DNA from: Deltaproteobacteria bacterium 13_1_40CM_4_68_19
GTDB lineage: Bacteria > Myxococcota > Myxococcia > Myxococcales > 40CM-4-68-19
DNA length: 40,768 nucleotides
Direction: 5' to 3'
Assembly: GCA_001918155.1 (NCBI GenBank)
Contig: MNFJ01000181.1
Span: forward strand, 1-40,768
How positions within the stretch are numbered: position 1 is the first letter of the stretch; every line of letters begins with the position of its first letter. The notes beneath the pieces are model-generated. The model was not told the origin of the DNA. It worked only from the letters and a program-made list of their open reading frames with translations, and did no database searches. Positions 1-6,797 of this stretch are shown here, one piece after another. A program made the translations under genes and the position numbers.

Positions 1-694
1 AGCCCTCCTCCGCATCGTCCCTGAACTTGACCGCGGTCCCGCGCACGTCCGTGAGACCGCAGATGTCCTCGCCGGCCGCGAGCCGGGAGGCGACTTCCAG
101 GACAGGCTGCTCGCCCATCCCGTACACGAGGATGTCCGCCGGGCAGTCGACGAGAATGGAATGGCGGACCCGGTCGCTCCAGTAATCGTAGTGAGCGAGG
201 CGCCTGAGCGATGCCTCGACGCCGCCGAGCACGATCGGGACGTCGGGGAACAGCTTCTTCAGCTTGCGCGCGTACACGGCGCTCGCGTAGTCCGGCCGTC
301 TGCCCGGGGCTGCGTCGGCCGTGTACGCGTCGGATGACCGGCGCTTCTTGCCGGCGGTGTAGTGGTTCACCATCGAGTCCATGTTGCCGCTCGACACGCC
401 GAAGAAGAGGCGCGGGCGGCCGCAGGCAGCGAAGTCGGCCAACCCGCTCGCTTCGTCCCAGCGGGGCTGGCTGACGATGCCGACCTTGAATCCGCGCGAG
501 GCGAGCAGGCGCGCGATCAAGGGGATGCCGAACGTCGGGTGATCGACGTAGGCGTCGCCGTTGACCAGGACGACGTCGAGTTGTTCCCACCCTCGCCGCC
601 GGGCATCGTCCAGGGACACCGGGAGGTATGCCTCCAGTCCGGGACGCGGCGGCGGCCGGGTGCGGCGCGCGCCGATCTGGACGAGGCGGGGCAT
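1..694 (-). CDS. YgiQ-type radical SAM protein, N-terminal part (cut by window edge)
   Basis: The minus strand is open from an ATG at 692-694 to the left edge; about 231 residues are visible and the 3' end is missing. The N-terminus carries the usual YgiQ/UPF0313 opening: a Pro-rich lead, then WEQLDVVLVNGDAYVDHPTF, and a Rossmann-like block ending RLLASRGFKVGIVSQPRWD. Further in are FFGVSSGNMDSMVNHYTA and a GGVEASLRRLAHYDYWSD motif followed by VYGMGEQ, all typical of the family. The radical-SAM CxxxCxxC cluster would lie beyond the edge, so it cannot be checked. The cellular role of YgiQ proteins is not established. No clear ribosome binding site precedes the start, so a leaderless or weakly initiated mRNA is possible. 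It is divergent from the 799-2388 gene, with a 104-base gap holding an inverted repeat. Confidence 0.85.
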   Translation of the reverse strand, partial: MPRLVQIGARRTRPPPRPGLEAYLPVSLDDARRRGWEQLDVVLVNGDAYVDHPTFGIPLIARLLASRGFKVGIVSQPRWDEASGLADFAACGRPRLFFGVSSGNMDSMVNHYTAGKKRRSSDAYTADAAPGRRPDYASAVYARKLKKLFPDVPIVLGGVEASLRRLAHYDYWSDRVRHSILVDCPADILVYGMGEQPVLEVASRLAAGEDICGLTDVRGTAVKFRDDAEEG

Positions 695-726
695 CCGGCA
701 TTTATAACGGCCGGACCCATGTAGGT

Positions 727-748
727 AAATTCCGCTGGTTCGGAATTT
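727..748. promoter_or_regulatory. Inverted repeat in divergent intergenic region
   Basis: A perfect 8-base inverted repeat, AAATTCCG and CGGAATTT with a 6-base centre, lies between the divergent starts at 694 and 799. It is AT-rich against a GC-rich background. It could be a regulator's operator or a hairpin. A weak promoter pair for the 799 gene may follow (TTGGCG at 757-762, GATATC at 781-786), but the match is poor. Function is inferred from position only. Confidence 0.4.
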
Positions 749-798
749 GCGCCGGCTTGGCGCGGGATTGGAACCTGTCTGATATCCTTTCGCGAGCC

Positions 799-2388
799 AT
801 GGCTGACACCAGCGCGCCCGCGACGCCCTTCCCCGGGGAGGACGCTTCTCCGCTCGCGTCCGAAACGGCGGACCCGCTCGAGGGCGACTGGTCGGAAGGC
901 TTGCGCGGCCCTCTGCGGGCGCACGGGATCGCGCCACCCAGGCGGCTTTCATTGGAAGATCTGGCGCAAGCGTCGACCGGATCGACGAACGGCGCCGCGG
1001 CTCCGGCTCCCGAGCACGCCTCGGCCGCGCAGCTCGAGGCGCCTTCCGAGTCGGCGCCCACGCCTTGGAGCGAGCCTGTCGCTAGCCCCTCTCTGGAGGA
1101 TGACGGGAGCGCGTCCGGAGCGGTCACTGAATGGGACCAGGCCGCCGCCCCGCCTGGGCCAGCCGACGCCGTCCCGGTCGCGCCGCCTGCCGACGATTGG
1201 CAAATGCAGGCTCCGGCGACCGACCCCACCGCGTCCGCAACTCCGGCGGAGGAACAGGCGGCGCCTCCCGAGGCGTGGTCGGCGGCGCCGCAGGAGCCGG
1301 TGCAGGAGTGGCAGGCGGAATCGGCTCCTTCGGACTGGCAGGAAGCGCGAAAGCCGGATGCCGAGGCGGTGCCGGAAGCCCCCGACACCGACTGGAGCTC
1401 TCTGCGCTCAGGGCCCGACTGGTCCGCCTCCAGCGCCCCGGAGCAGCCGCAGGAGCAAGCCTGGGGAGCGGCGGCGCCGGCAGCGGAGCAGTCCGAGTGG
1501 AACGCCGCGGCGCCGGCTCCGGAGGGAGCGGAATGGACGCCACCCGAGCCCGCAGCGGCGCCGGCTCCGGTGGAAGCGGAATGGACGCCACCCGAGCCCG
1601 CAGCGGCGCCCGAATGGTCCGGTCCGCCCACCGCGGCCGCCGAGGAATGGGACGTGCCGATCACGGAGGCGCCGCCGGACGCGGAGGCGGTCGCGGTCGA
1701 TTCCGCTCCTCCCCCTCCGAAGCCCGCGTGGAACGAGGCCGCTGTGGGCGCGACCGCGCTGGAGCAGCTCGACTCCGAACCGCCGGAGCCCGAACCGGGC
1801 GCGGCGAAGGAATTGTTCGGTAGCGTTCCAGCGGGAGCCACGCTGGGCGCCGCTGACGACGAACCGGGCCTGCCCGAAGAGCTGGCGTCGCCCGAGGAGG
1901 TGTTGAAACCCGTGGCGATCGATGACGACGATCCGGACCTTCCCGCACCGACGGGCGAACCCGCGCGGACGCGCGCGCAACCGCTCGCGGCCTGGCGACC
2001 GACCGCAGCGAACGCGCTCGAGATGCAGGGCGAACACCGCGTCGCAGTGCACACTCGCGGCGGCCGCACGCTTCGCGGCACCATGCGCGACATCGATCTC
2101 TCGAAATCACAGTTCCCGCTCATCCTGCAGGGCGGAGGCGAGCCGGAGCCGATCTACCGCGCCGACGTGAAGGCGATCTTCTTCATGCTCGCTCCGGGAG
2201 AGCCGCCGCACGCGGGCGACGGAGCCAAGGTGCGAGTCACGTTTGCGGATGGACGCGCCATCGAAGGCATCCGCGACGGCGCGGACGCCAAGCACGGGTT
2301 CTTCCTGGTGCCGCTCGACGCCGCGCGCACGAATACGCGATGCATCTACGTGGCGCGCGAGGCGACGTCCGACATCAAGGACGGGTAG
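799..2388 (+). CDS. Pro/Ala/Glu-rich protein with conserved C-terminal domain
   Basis: 529 residues from the ATG at 799. The same frame is open upstream to 628, but that stretch would overlap the divergent gene and reads as non-coding. Residues 1 to about 400 are low complexity: Ala, Pro, Glu and Trp recur in xEW and PPEPAAAP blocks, including a tandem 16-residue repeat. It has no signal peptide or membrane segment and is probably disordered and acidic. The last ~125 residues form a compact domain: HRVAVHTRGGRTLRGTM, then YRADVKAIFFMLAPGE, VRVTFADGRAIEG and a hydrophobic/aromatic end. I associate this C-terminal pattern with a conserved domain of unknown function in myxobacterial proteins (two small beta-barrel-like halves), but I am not certain of the family. 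Role unknown; possibly a cytoplasmic scaffold or regulator. Confidence 0.75.
   Translation: MADTSAPATPFPGEDASPLASETADPLEGDWSEGLRGPLRAHGIAPPRRLSLEDLAQASTGSTNGAAAPAPEHASAAQLEAPSESAPTPWSEPVASPSLEDDGSASGAVTEWDQAAAPPGPADAVPVAPPADDWQMQAPATDPTASATPAEEQAAPPEAWSAAPQEPVQEWQAESAPSDWQEARKPDAEAVPEAPDTDWSSLRSGPDWSASSAPEQPQEQAWGAAAPAAEQSEWNAAAPAPEGAEWTPPEPAAAPAPVEAEWTPPEPAAAPEWSGPPTAAAEEWDVPITEAPPDAEAVAVDSAPPPPKPAWNEAAVGATALEQLDSEPPEPEPGAAKELFGSVPAGATLGAADDEPGLPEELASPEEVLKPVAIDDDDPDLPAPTGEPARTRAQPLAAWRPTAANALEMQGEHRVAVHTRGGRTLRGTMRDIDLSKSQFPLILQGGGEPEPIYRADVKAIFFMLAPGEPPHAGDGAKVRVTFADGRAIEGIRDGADAKHGFFLVPLDAARTNTRCIYVAREATSDIKDG
1527..1612 (+). repeat. Tandem 48-base repeat inside coding sequence
   Basis: Two nearly identical copies with a 48-base period begin at 1527 and 1575 (second copy partial) and encode a 16-residue unit with core EWTPPEPAAAP. 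Looser EW-containing variants flank them. This is a coding microduplication in a disordered region, and its copy number is likely to vary between strains. Confidence 0.7.
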
Positions 2389-2420
2389 AGAACCCGTTTT
2401 CCGCGGGACAAGCAACTGCG

Positions 2421-2455
2421 TAGCGGCAGTCCCTTTCGGTGCACGGGAGCCGCTA
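2421..2455. terminator. Hairpin at convergent gene ends (possible bidirectional terminator)
   Basis: TAGCGGC (2421-2427) pairs with GCCGCTA (2449-2455), and TCCC/GGGA extend the stem inward around a loop. It lies between the convergent 799-2388 and 2453-3202 genes and overlaps the stop codon of the latter. There is no T-run on either side, so intrinsic termination is not assured. The outer stem letters (GCGGC/GCCGC) also occur in the hairpin repeats at 5973, 8161 and 8193. Confidence 0.35.
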
Positions 2456-3202
2456 GTGAAGGTACTTGTCCGAGCCACGGCCGCCGCTGAAGGGCCCCGC
2501 TTCATCGTCCTTGCCGCGCACGACACGCAGCCGGCTGCGCCGCAGGCGCCGGTCGATCCACCACACGCGAACCCGCAGCAGAAGTCTCCGGGGTGCCACG
2601 CCCCCCGCGAACAGCACGCCCGCCCCAAGGCCGAAGAGCTGCGGCAGGTACGGCACCCAGCCGGTCATGAGCATGAACAGGACGGTGATGCCTGCGGAGA
2701 TCGGCAGCATCCATCGGGCCTGCACTGGAACGAAGTAGAGGAAGATCTGCGCGTTCGGCATCAGCACCGCGAACGCCGCGATCAGGCCCTCGAGCGCCGA
2801 CCAGTTGCCGAAATAGGGGTGCACCCAGACGGCCGGGACGAAGAATCCGAGCACCGAAGTCGCCAGCGCCGCAGCCGCCGCGGTGGCGAAATAGAACGTG
2901 AGGAAGCGCCTGGTTCCCCATGTCTGCTCGAGGGATGCGCCAAGCAGCCACAGACCGAGCAGCGCGAAGAGCAGACCGACGGGGTCCGGGTTGAGGAAGG
3001 TGTAGGTGAAAATCTTCCAGACAGCGCCGTGCCAGAGCGCCTCGGGCGAGAAGACGACGAACTGCGCCAGCGCGGCGCCGGACTGGTCGCGGAGCACGGC
3101 GACGAGGATGGAGACGGCGAGCGTCACACCGCCGAGCCACTTCACGCCGCGCGTGAGCGGAGGAACCCCGAACGCCATCGCCGGCCGGCCGCGCGGGCTC
3201 AT
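2453..3202 (-). CDS. Rhomboid-like membrane protein lacking catalytic residues
   Basis: 249 residues with about six hydrophobic helices. The layout follows rhomboids: an early HGAVWKIFTYTFLNPDP element (where active enzymes have the L1/TM2 region), GLWLLGASLEQTWGTRRFL, then the helix that normally holds GxSG. Here that site reads GNWSALEGL, so the serine position is occupied by Trp, with Ser one place later. The later helix that normally carries the active-site His reads QLFGLGAGVLF, with no His. It is therefore probably a pseudoprotease (rhomboid fold used for binding, as in iRhom/Derlin-type proteins), not a working intramembrane protease. The C-terminal ~45 residues are basic and cytoplasmic-looking. 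An alternative start is the Met at residue 9. It is convergent with the 799-2388 gene. Confidence 0.75.
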   Translation of the reverse strand: MSPRGRPAMAFGVPPLTRGVKWLGGVTLAVSILVAVLRDQSGAALAQFVVFSPEALWHGAVWKIFTYTFLNPDPVGLLFALLGLWLLGASLEQTWGTRRFLTFYFATAAAAALATSVLGFFVPAVWVHPYFGNWSALEGLIAAFAVLMPNAQIFLYFVPVQARWMLPISAGITVLFMLMTGWVPYLPQLFGLGAGVLFAGGVAPRRLLLRVRVWWIDRRLRRSRLRVVRGKDDEAGPFSGGRGSDKYLH

Positions 3203-3221
3203 CTCGGATCAGTCTAAGCGC

Positions 3222-3425
3222 TCAACTTCGCGCGCGCTCGCGGTAGAAGAGCGTGATCGTCAGGCAGTGGAATTCCTTGTCGGACGACTGCGTGACGATC
3301 TTGTCCACGATCTCGACCTGCGGGTTGTCCGTGATCCAGCGGGTGATGTTGTCGCCCATCTGCTCGCGGTCGCGGGCGAGGGTGGTGGAAAAAATCTTCA
3401 TGCCGGTGAACGCCACGACGCTCAT
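3222..3425 (-). CDS. Small conserved hypothetical protein
   Basis: 67 residues, soluble, with no signal peptide. The sequence is a plausible small alpha/beta protein (MSVVAFTGMKIFSTTLARDR, then ITRWITDNPQVEIVDKIVTQ and a hydrophobic strand CLTITLFYRE). The start codon overlaps the upstream LeuA-like stop as ATGA (3422-3425), so the two are almost certainly translationally coupled. The product may act with the synthase or simply share its transcript. I do not recognise the family. Confidence 0.7.
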   Translation of the reverse strand: MSVVAFTGMKIFSTTLARDREQMGDNITRWITDNPQVEIVDKIVTQSSDKEFHCLTITLFYRERARS

Positions 3426-4645
3426 GAGCGGACCTCGCGCACGATCTGCGCCACTTCCGATTCGGTGAGGGTGCGGTTGCTCGCCTTGGCGCGGGCGAGG
3501 ACCGCTTTGGCCAGCGGCTCGTCAGCCGGGATCTCGTGGCGCGCGAGCCAGTGCTTGACGTTCGAGAGGCCGCTCATCGGGCCGATCTCGATCTGCTGCT
3601 CCTTGCCGAACTCGCCGGCCGGGACGCCGCTGTAGACGCGGTCGGCGAGCCAGCGTTCGCCCTTGCGCTGCGCCTTGATGATCGCCGCCGCGTGCACGCC
3701 CGTGGCGGTGCGGAACGCGTCCGCGCCCGCGACGGGATAGTTGACCGGAAGCTGGTGGCCGGTCACCCGCGCCGCGAGTTGCACGAAGCGGACGAGCTTC
3801 GACATGTCGCGCGGCCCATACACGGGGTGGCCCATCAGCTTGAGGTTCACCAGCAGCTGATCGCAGGCCGTGTTGCCGACCCTCTCCCCGATGCCCGCCG
3901 CGCATCCGTGCAAGCGAGTCGCACCGGCGGCTCCAGCGGAGAGCGCGTTTGCGAGCGCAAGCCCGCGATCGTTGTGGCCGTGCCAGTCGAGACCGATCTC
4001 CGGACCGGCGGCCTCCCGCGCGAAGCGCACCAGCGCGGCGGCGCCTTCCGGCGTCGCGTGACCGACGGTGTCGCAGAGACAGAGCCGCTTCGCTCCGGCA
4101 TCGATGGCGCTGCGAAAGAGCCGCCGCAGATCGTCCGGCTTGCTGCGGGTCGTATCCTCGGTCACGTAGGTGACCGCGAGACCCTGCTTCACGCCGAAAG
4201 AAATCGCCTCGACCGACTGCTTCTCGATGAACGAGAGGTCCCATTCCTCCGCATACTGCCGGATCGGCGAGCTGCCGATGAACGCATAGACCTCCAGCGG
4301 AACGCCGGTCTCCTGCTGCAGCTCGGCGGCCGGCGCGATGTCGGAGACGACGGTCCGGCAGGCGACGTTGAGCCGGATCTTCAGCCGCGCGTCGCGCTTC
4401 TCCTCCGCGAGCCGCTTCACCGCCGCGCGCTGGTGGGCGCCCGCGCCGGGCAGGCCGACGTCGAGCTGCGCCACCCCGAGCTCGTCGAGCAGGTGGAGGA
4501 TCTCGATCTTCGCCTCGATCGGCGGATCGATCGCGGAAGGGCTCTGGATCCCGTCGCGGAGGGTCTCGTCCAGCACTTCCGCTTCCGCGAGCTGACCCAG
4601 ATCCGCCGAGCGGTTCCAGTCCTGGAAGAGATCCTGCTCGCGCAT
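3422..4645 (-). CDS. 2-isopropylmalate synthase-like DRE-TIM metallolyase (short form)
   Basis: 407 residues from an ATG at 4643-4645; the frame stays open upstream, but that part overlaps the thiolase gene. It is a DRE-TIM barrel: LDETLRDGIQSPSA near residue 25 carries the metal and acyl-CoA site, YVTEDTTRSKP and LCDTVGHATP follow, GLDWHGHNDRG holds the metal-binding HxH, and GIGERVGNTACDQLLVNLKL is typical of isopropylmalate/homocitrate synthases. Late in the barrel, GVHAAAIIKA corresponds to the HxGxH-type region. At 407 residues it lacks the C-terminal allosteric LeuA domain of the ~520-residue enzymes, so feedback inhibition by leucine is not expected. The expected reaction is acetyl-CoA plus a 2-oxoacid (2-oxoisovalerate for leucine; homocitrate-type chemistry cannot be ruled out). 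It starts 10 bases after the thiolase stop, so the genes are likely co-transcribed. Confidence 0.8.
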   Translation of the reverse strand: MREQDLFQDWNRSADLGQLAEAEVLDETLRDGIQSPSAIDPPIEAKIEILHLLDELGVAQLDVGLPGAGAHQRAAVKRLAEEKRDARLKIRLNVACRTVVSDIAPAAELQQETGVPLEVYAFIGSSPIRQYAEEWDLSFIEKQSVEAISFGVKQGLAVTYVTEDTTRSKPDDLRRLFRSAIDAGAKRLCLCDTVGHATPEGAAALVRFAREAAGPEIGLDWHGHNDRGLALANALSAGAAGATRLHGCAAGIGERVGNTACDQLLVNLKLMGHPVYGPRDMSKLVRFVQLAARVTGHQLPVNYPVAGADAFRTATGVHAAAIIKAQRKGERWLADRVYSGVPAGEFGKEQQIEIGPMSGLSNVKHWLARHEIPADEPLAKAVLARAKASNRTLTESEVAQIVREVRS

Positions 4646-4655
4646 GCGGACGATC

Positions 4656-5852
4656 CTATGCCAGCTCGAGAAGCAGCGCGATTCCCTGCCCGCCCCCGAT
4701 GCAGGCGGAGCCGATGCCGCGGCGGGCACCCCTGCGCCGCATCTCGTAGAGCAGGTGCGCGGTGATCCGCGCGCCGGAAGCCGCGAGCGGATGGCCTACC
4801 GCGATCGCGCCGCCGTCCACGTTCGTGCGATCGCGCGGCAGCCCCAGCTCCTTCTCCACCGCGAGGTACTGCGGCGCGAACGCCTCGTTGACCTCGAACA
4901 GCTGGAAGTCGGAGAGCTTTGCTTCATGCCGCTCCAGCGCCCGCCGGATCGCGGGCGCCGGTCCGATGCCCATGATCGACGGATCGCAGCCGGAGATCCC
5001 CCAGCCGACGAGCTTGCCGAGCGGCTTCAGTCCCTTCCGCTCGGCGAACTGGCGCGTCGCGAGCACCAGCGCGCCCGCGCCGTCGCAGATGCCGCTGGCG
5101 GCTCCGGCATGGATCACGCCGTCCTTCTTGAACACCTTGGGCAGCTTCGCCAGGCTCTCGACGGTCGTGTCCGGGCGGTTGTGCTCGTCGCGGGCGAACT
5201 GGATGGTCGTGCCCTTCTTGCCCGGCAGTTCCATCGGCGCGATCTCCTCGGAGAACCGGCCGCCCTCCTGCGCGGCGGCGAAGCGCTTCTGGCTCTGCAC
5301 GCTGTACTCGTCGACCTCCCGCTGCGAGATCCCGTACCTGGTGGCGAGGTTCTCGGCGGTGATCGCCATGGGCATGCCGGTGAAGCTGTCGGTGAGCGCC
5401 TCCCAGAGAGAGTCCTCGAGCTTGGGCGACTTCCCCAGCGCGACACCGAAGCGCAGGCCGCGCGCGACGTGCGGCGCCTGCGACATGTTCTCGGTCCCGC
5501 CGACCAGCGCGCACTCGCTGTGGCCCGCGAGCATCTCGAGCGCCGCATCCACCACCGCCTGGAACCCGGAGCCGCAGAGCCGGTTGACGGTCAGCGCCGG
5601 CACGTGCTGGGGAAGGCCGCTGCGCAGGCCGACATGGCGCGCCAGATAGATGGCGTCGGGGCTCGTCTGGACCACGTTGCCGAAGACCACGTTGTCGATG
5701 TCCTCCGGCTTCACCCCGGCCTGCGCGATGGCGGCCTTGGCGGCATGGACCCCCAGGTCCGTCGCGGACTGGTCCTTGAGGGACCCGCCGTAGGTGCCGA
5801 ACGGCGTGCGGCGGGCGGACAGGAAGACGAGATCGGTGGGAATAGGCTTCAT
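4656..5852 (-). CDS. Acetyl-CoA acetyltransferase (thiolase)
   Basis: 398 residues from the ATG at 5850-5852, preceded by GGAG about six bases upstream. This thiolase-fold enzyme makes or breaks the C-C bond between two acyl-CoA units. The nucleophilic Cys lies in NRLCGSGFQAVVDAA near residue 90. The catalytic His is in GGAIAVGHPLAASGARI, and the second Cys is in GSACIGGGQGIALLLE at the C-terminus. The NEAF motif is present (FEVNEAFAPQYLAVE). Length matches biosynthetic/degradative thiolases of the AtoB/PhaA type. It lies directly upstream of the LeuA-like gene on the same strand. The physiological direction (storage polymer, mevalonate, fatty-acid turnover) cannot be told from sequence. Confidence 0.9.
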   Translation of the reverse strand: MKPIPTDLVFLSARRTPFGTYGGSLKDQSATDLGVHAAKAAIAQAGVKPEDIDNVVFGNVVQTSPDAIYLARHVGLRSGLPQHVPALTVNRLCGSGFQAVVDAALEMLAGHSECALVGGTENMSQAPHVARGLRFGVALGKSPKLEDSLWEALTDSFTGMPMAITAENLATRYGISQREVDEYSVQSQKRFAAAQEGGRFSEEIAPMELPGKKGTTIQFARDEHNRPDTTVESLAKLPKVFKKDGVIHAGAASGICDGAGALVLATRQFAERKGLKPLGKLVGWGISGCDPSIMGIGPAPAIRRALERHEAKLSDFQLFEVNEAFAPQYLAVEKELGLPRDRTNVDGGAIAVGHPLAASGARITAHLLYEMRRRGARRGIGSACIGGGQGIALLLELA

Positions 5853-5953
5853 GCGCTCTCCGGGGGACGGGCGCCAGAGGATAACCATTTCGGGCCCTTG
5901 CGGCGACCTTCCATGACGCTGGGTACAGCAAAGCCGCGCCGCATCTCCGGGGC

Positions 5954-6007
5954 CGGTACAGTCTCAAACAACAGCCGCAAAGCCGCACCTTTGGTGCGGC
6001 AGCGGCT
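5954..6007 (+). repeat. Hairpin repeat, copy A
   Basis: A two-tier hairpin occupies 5973-6007. The outer stem is AGCCGC/GCGGCT, the internal loop AAAG opposite CA, the inner stem CCGCACC/GGTGCGG, and the tip TTT. Upstream, 5954-5967 holds a CGGTACAGTCTCAA box that recurs, with one change, before copy C. It lies in the divergent region between the thiolase and ArsR-SRPBCC genes and ends four bases before a TTGACA -35 element. A partial GGGTACAGCAAAGCCGC stretch at 5920-5937 may be a degenerate relative. Confidence 0.8.
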
Positions 6008-6011
6008 GGGG

Positions 6012-6039
6012 TTGACATGTGACCATTTGGTCACATAAC
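6012..6039 (+). promoter_or_regulatory. Promoter of the ArsR-SRPBCC gene
   Basis: The consensus -35 TTGACA (6012-6017) is followed after 16 bases by CATAAC (6034-6039), which matches the -10 at four of six positions. Transcription would begin around 6046-6048, essentially at the GTG start, so the mRNA would be leaderless or nearly so. This fits the absence of a Shine-Dalgarno sequence before 6048. Confidence 0.6.
6017..6036. promoter_or_regulatory. 20-base operator palindrome between -35 and -10
   Basis: A perfect inverted repeat, ATGTGACCA and TGGTCACAT around a TT centre, fills the spacer of the promoter just upstream of the ArsR-type gene. Position and symmetry are those of an autoregulatory ArsR-family operator: bound repressor would block RNA polymerase. 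The site also shares TGTGA/TCACA half-sites with CRP-type operators, so a CRP/FNR regulator is an alternative. Confidence 0.65.
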
Positions 6040-6047
6040 TGCCCGGC

Positions 6048-6791
6048 GTGGACGACGTGTTCAAGGCCCTCGCCGACCCGAACCGCCGCAAGCTGCTGGA
6101 CCGGCTCTTCAAGCGGGACGGGCGGACGCTGGGAGAGCTGTGCGAGCGCGTCGACATGACCCGCTTCGGGGTGATGAAGCACCTGCGCGTTCTCGAAGAG
6201 GCGGGTCTCGTCGTCACGCGCCGGCAGGGGCGCGAGAAGCTGCATTACCTGAACCCGATGCCCATCCGGCTGGTGCACGACCGCTGGGTGAGCAAGTACC
6301 GCGCGCCGTTCGCGGCCGCGCTCAGCGAACTCAAATCGCGACTGGAGCACGACATGGCAGAGACCCAGGTGTACGAGCTGTTCATCCGCACGACTCCGGA
6401 GAAGCTCTGGCAGGCCCTGACGGACGGCCAGGTGACGAAGAAGTACTTTTTCGCCGAGGAGATCCATTCGGACTGGAAGCGGGGATCGGAGTGGTACTCC
6501 ACCAACCCGGAAGGCAGGCGCGACGTCGACGGCAAAGTGCTGGAGTGCGACTCTCCGCGCCGACTGGTGATGACCTGGCACGTGCTGTACGACCCGGCGC
6601 TTTCGAACGAGGTGTCGAAGGTGACCTACCTGATCGAAAAGCGCGGCGAGATGTGCAAGCTGTCCGTGACGCACGACCTGGCCGACGCCCCGAAGACGGC
6701 CGGGCACGTGAGCAAGGACGGTTGGCAGTGGGTGTTGTCGAGCCTCAAGTCGTTGCTGGAGACGGGGCAGCCGCTGCCCATGCAGCAGTGA
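6048..6791 (+). CDS. ArsR-type HTH regulator fused to SRPBCC (AHSA1-like) domain
   Basis: 247 residues from a GTG at 6048. Residues 1 to about 100 are a winged-helix ArsR domain: FKALADPNRRKLLDRLF, then TLGELCERVDMTRFGVMKHL (recognition helix region) and a basic wing VVTRRQGREKLHYLN. No metal-binding Cys pair (CxC) is visible, so metal sensing is unlikely. Residues ~105-245 are an SRPBCC/Aha1-like lipid- or ligand-binding cup, opening AETQVYELFIRTTPEKLWQAL. Many bacteria encode these as adjacent genes; here they are one chain. The regulator probably senses a hydrophobic ligand or a partner through the SRPBCC half, but the ligand is unknown. A perfect palindrome in its own promoter suggests autoregulation. 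Only six bases separate its stop from the convergent LeuB-like gene. Confidence 0.88.
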   Translation: MDDVFKALADPNRRKLLDRLFKRDGRTLGELCERVDMTRFGVMKHLRVLEEAGLVVTRRQGREKLHYLNPMPIRLVHDRWVSKYRAPFAAALSELKSRLEHDMAETQVYELFIRTTPEKLWQALTDGQVTKKYFFAEEIHSDWKRGSEWYSTNPEGRRDVDGKVLECDSPRRLVMTWHVLYDPALSNEVSKVTYLIEKRGEMCKLSVTHDLADAPKTAGHVSKDGWQWVLSSLKSLLETGQPLPMQQ

Positions 6792-6797
6792 TCTTCT

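Noticed and set aside
702-2123. A 473-codon minus-strand frame rich in Ser/Gly/Ala
   Set aside because: Antisense to the Pro/Ala-rich gene; the low complexity mirrors that gene.
4644-6038. Long plus-strand frame over the thiolase
   Set aside because: Shadow of the thiolase; the true gene has all catalytic motifs on the minus strand.
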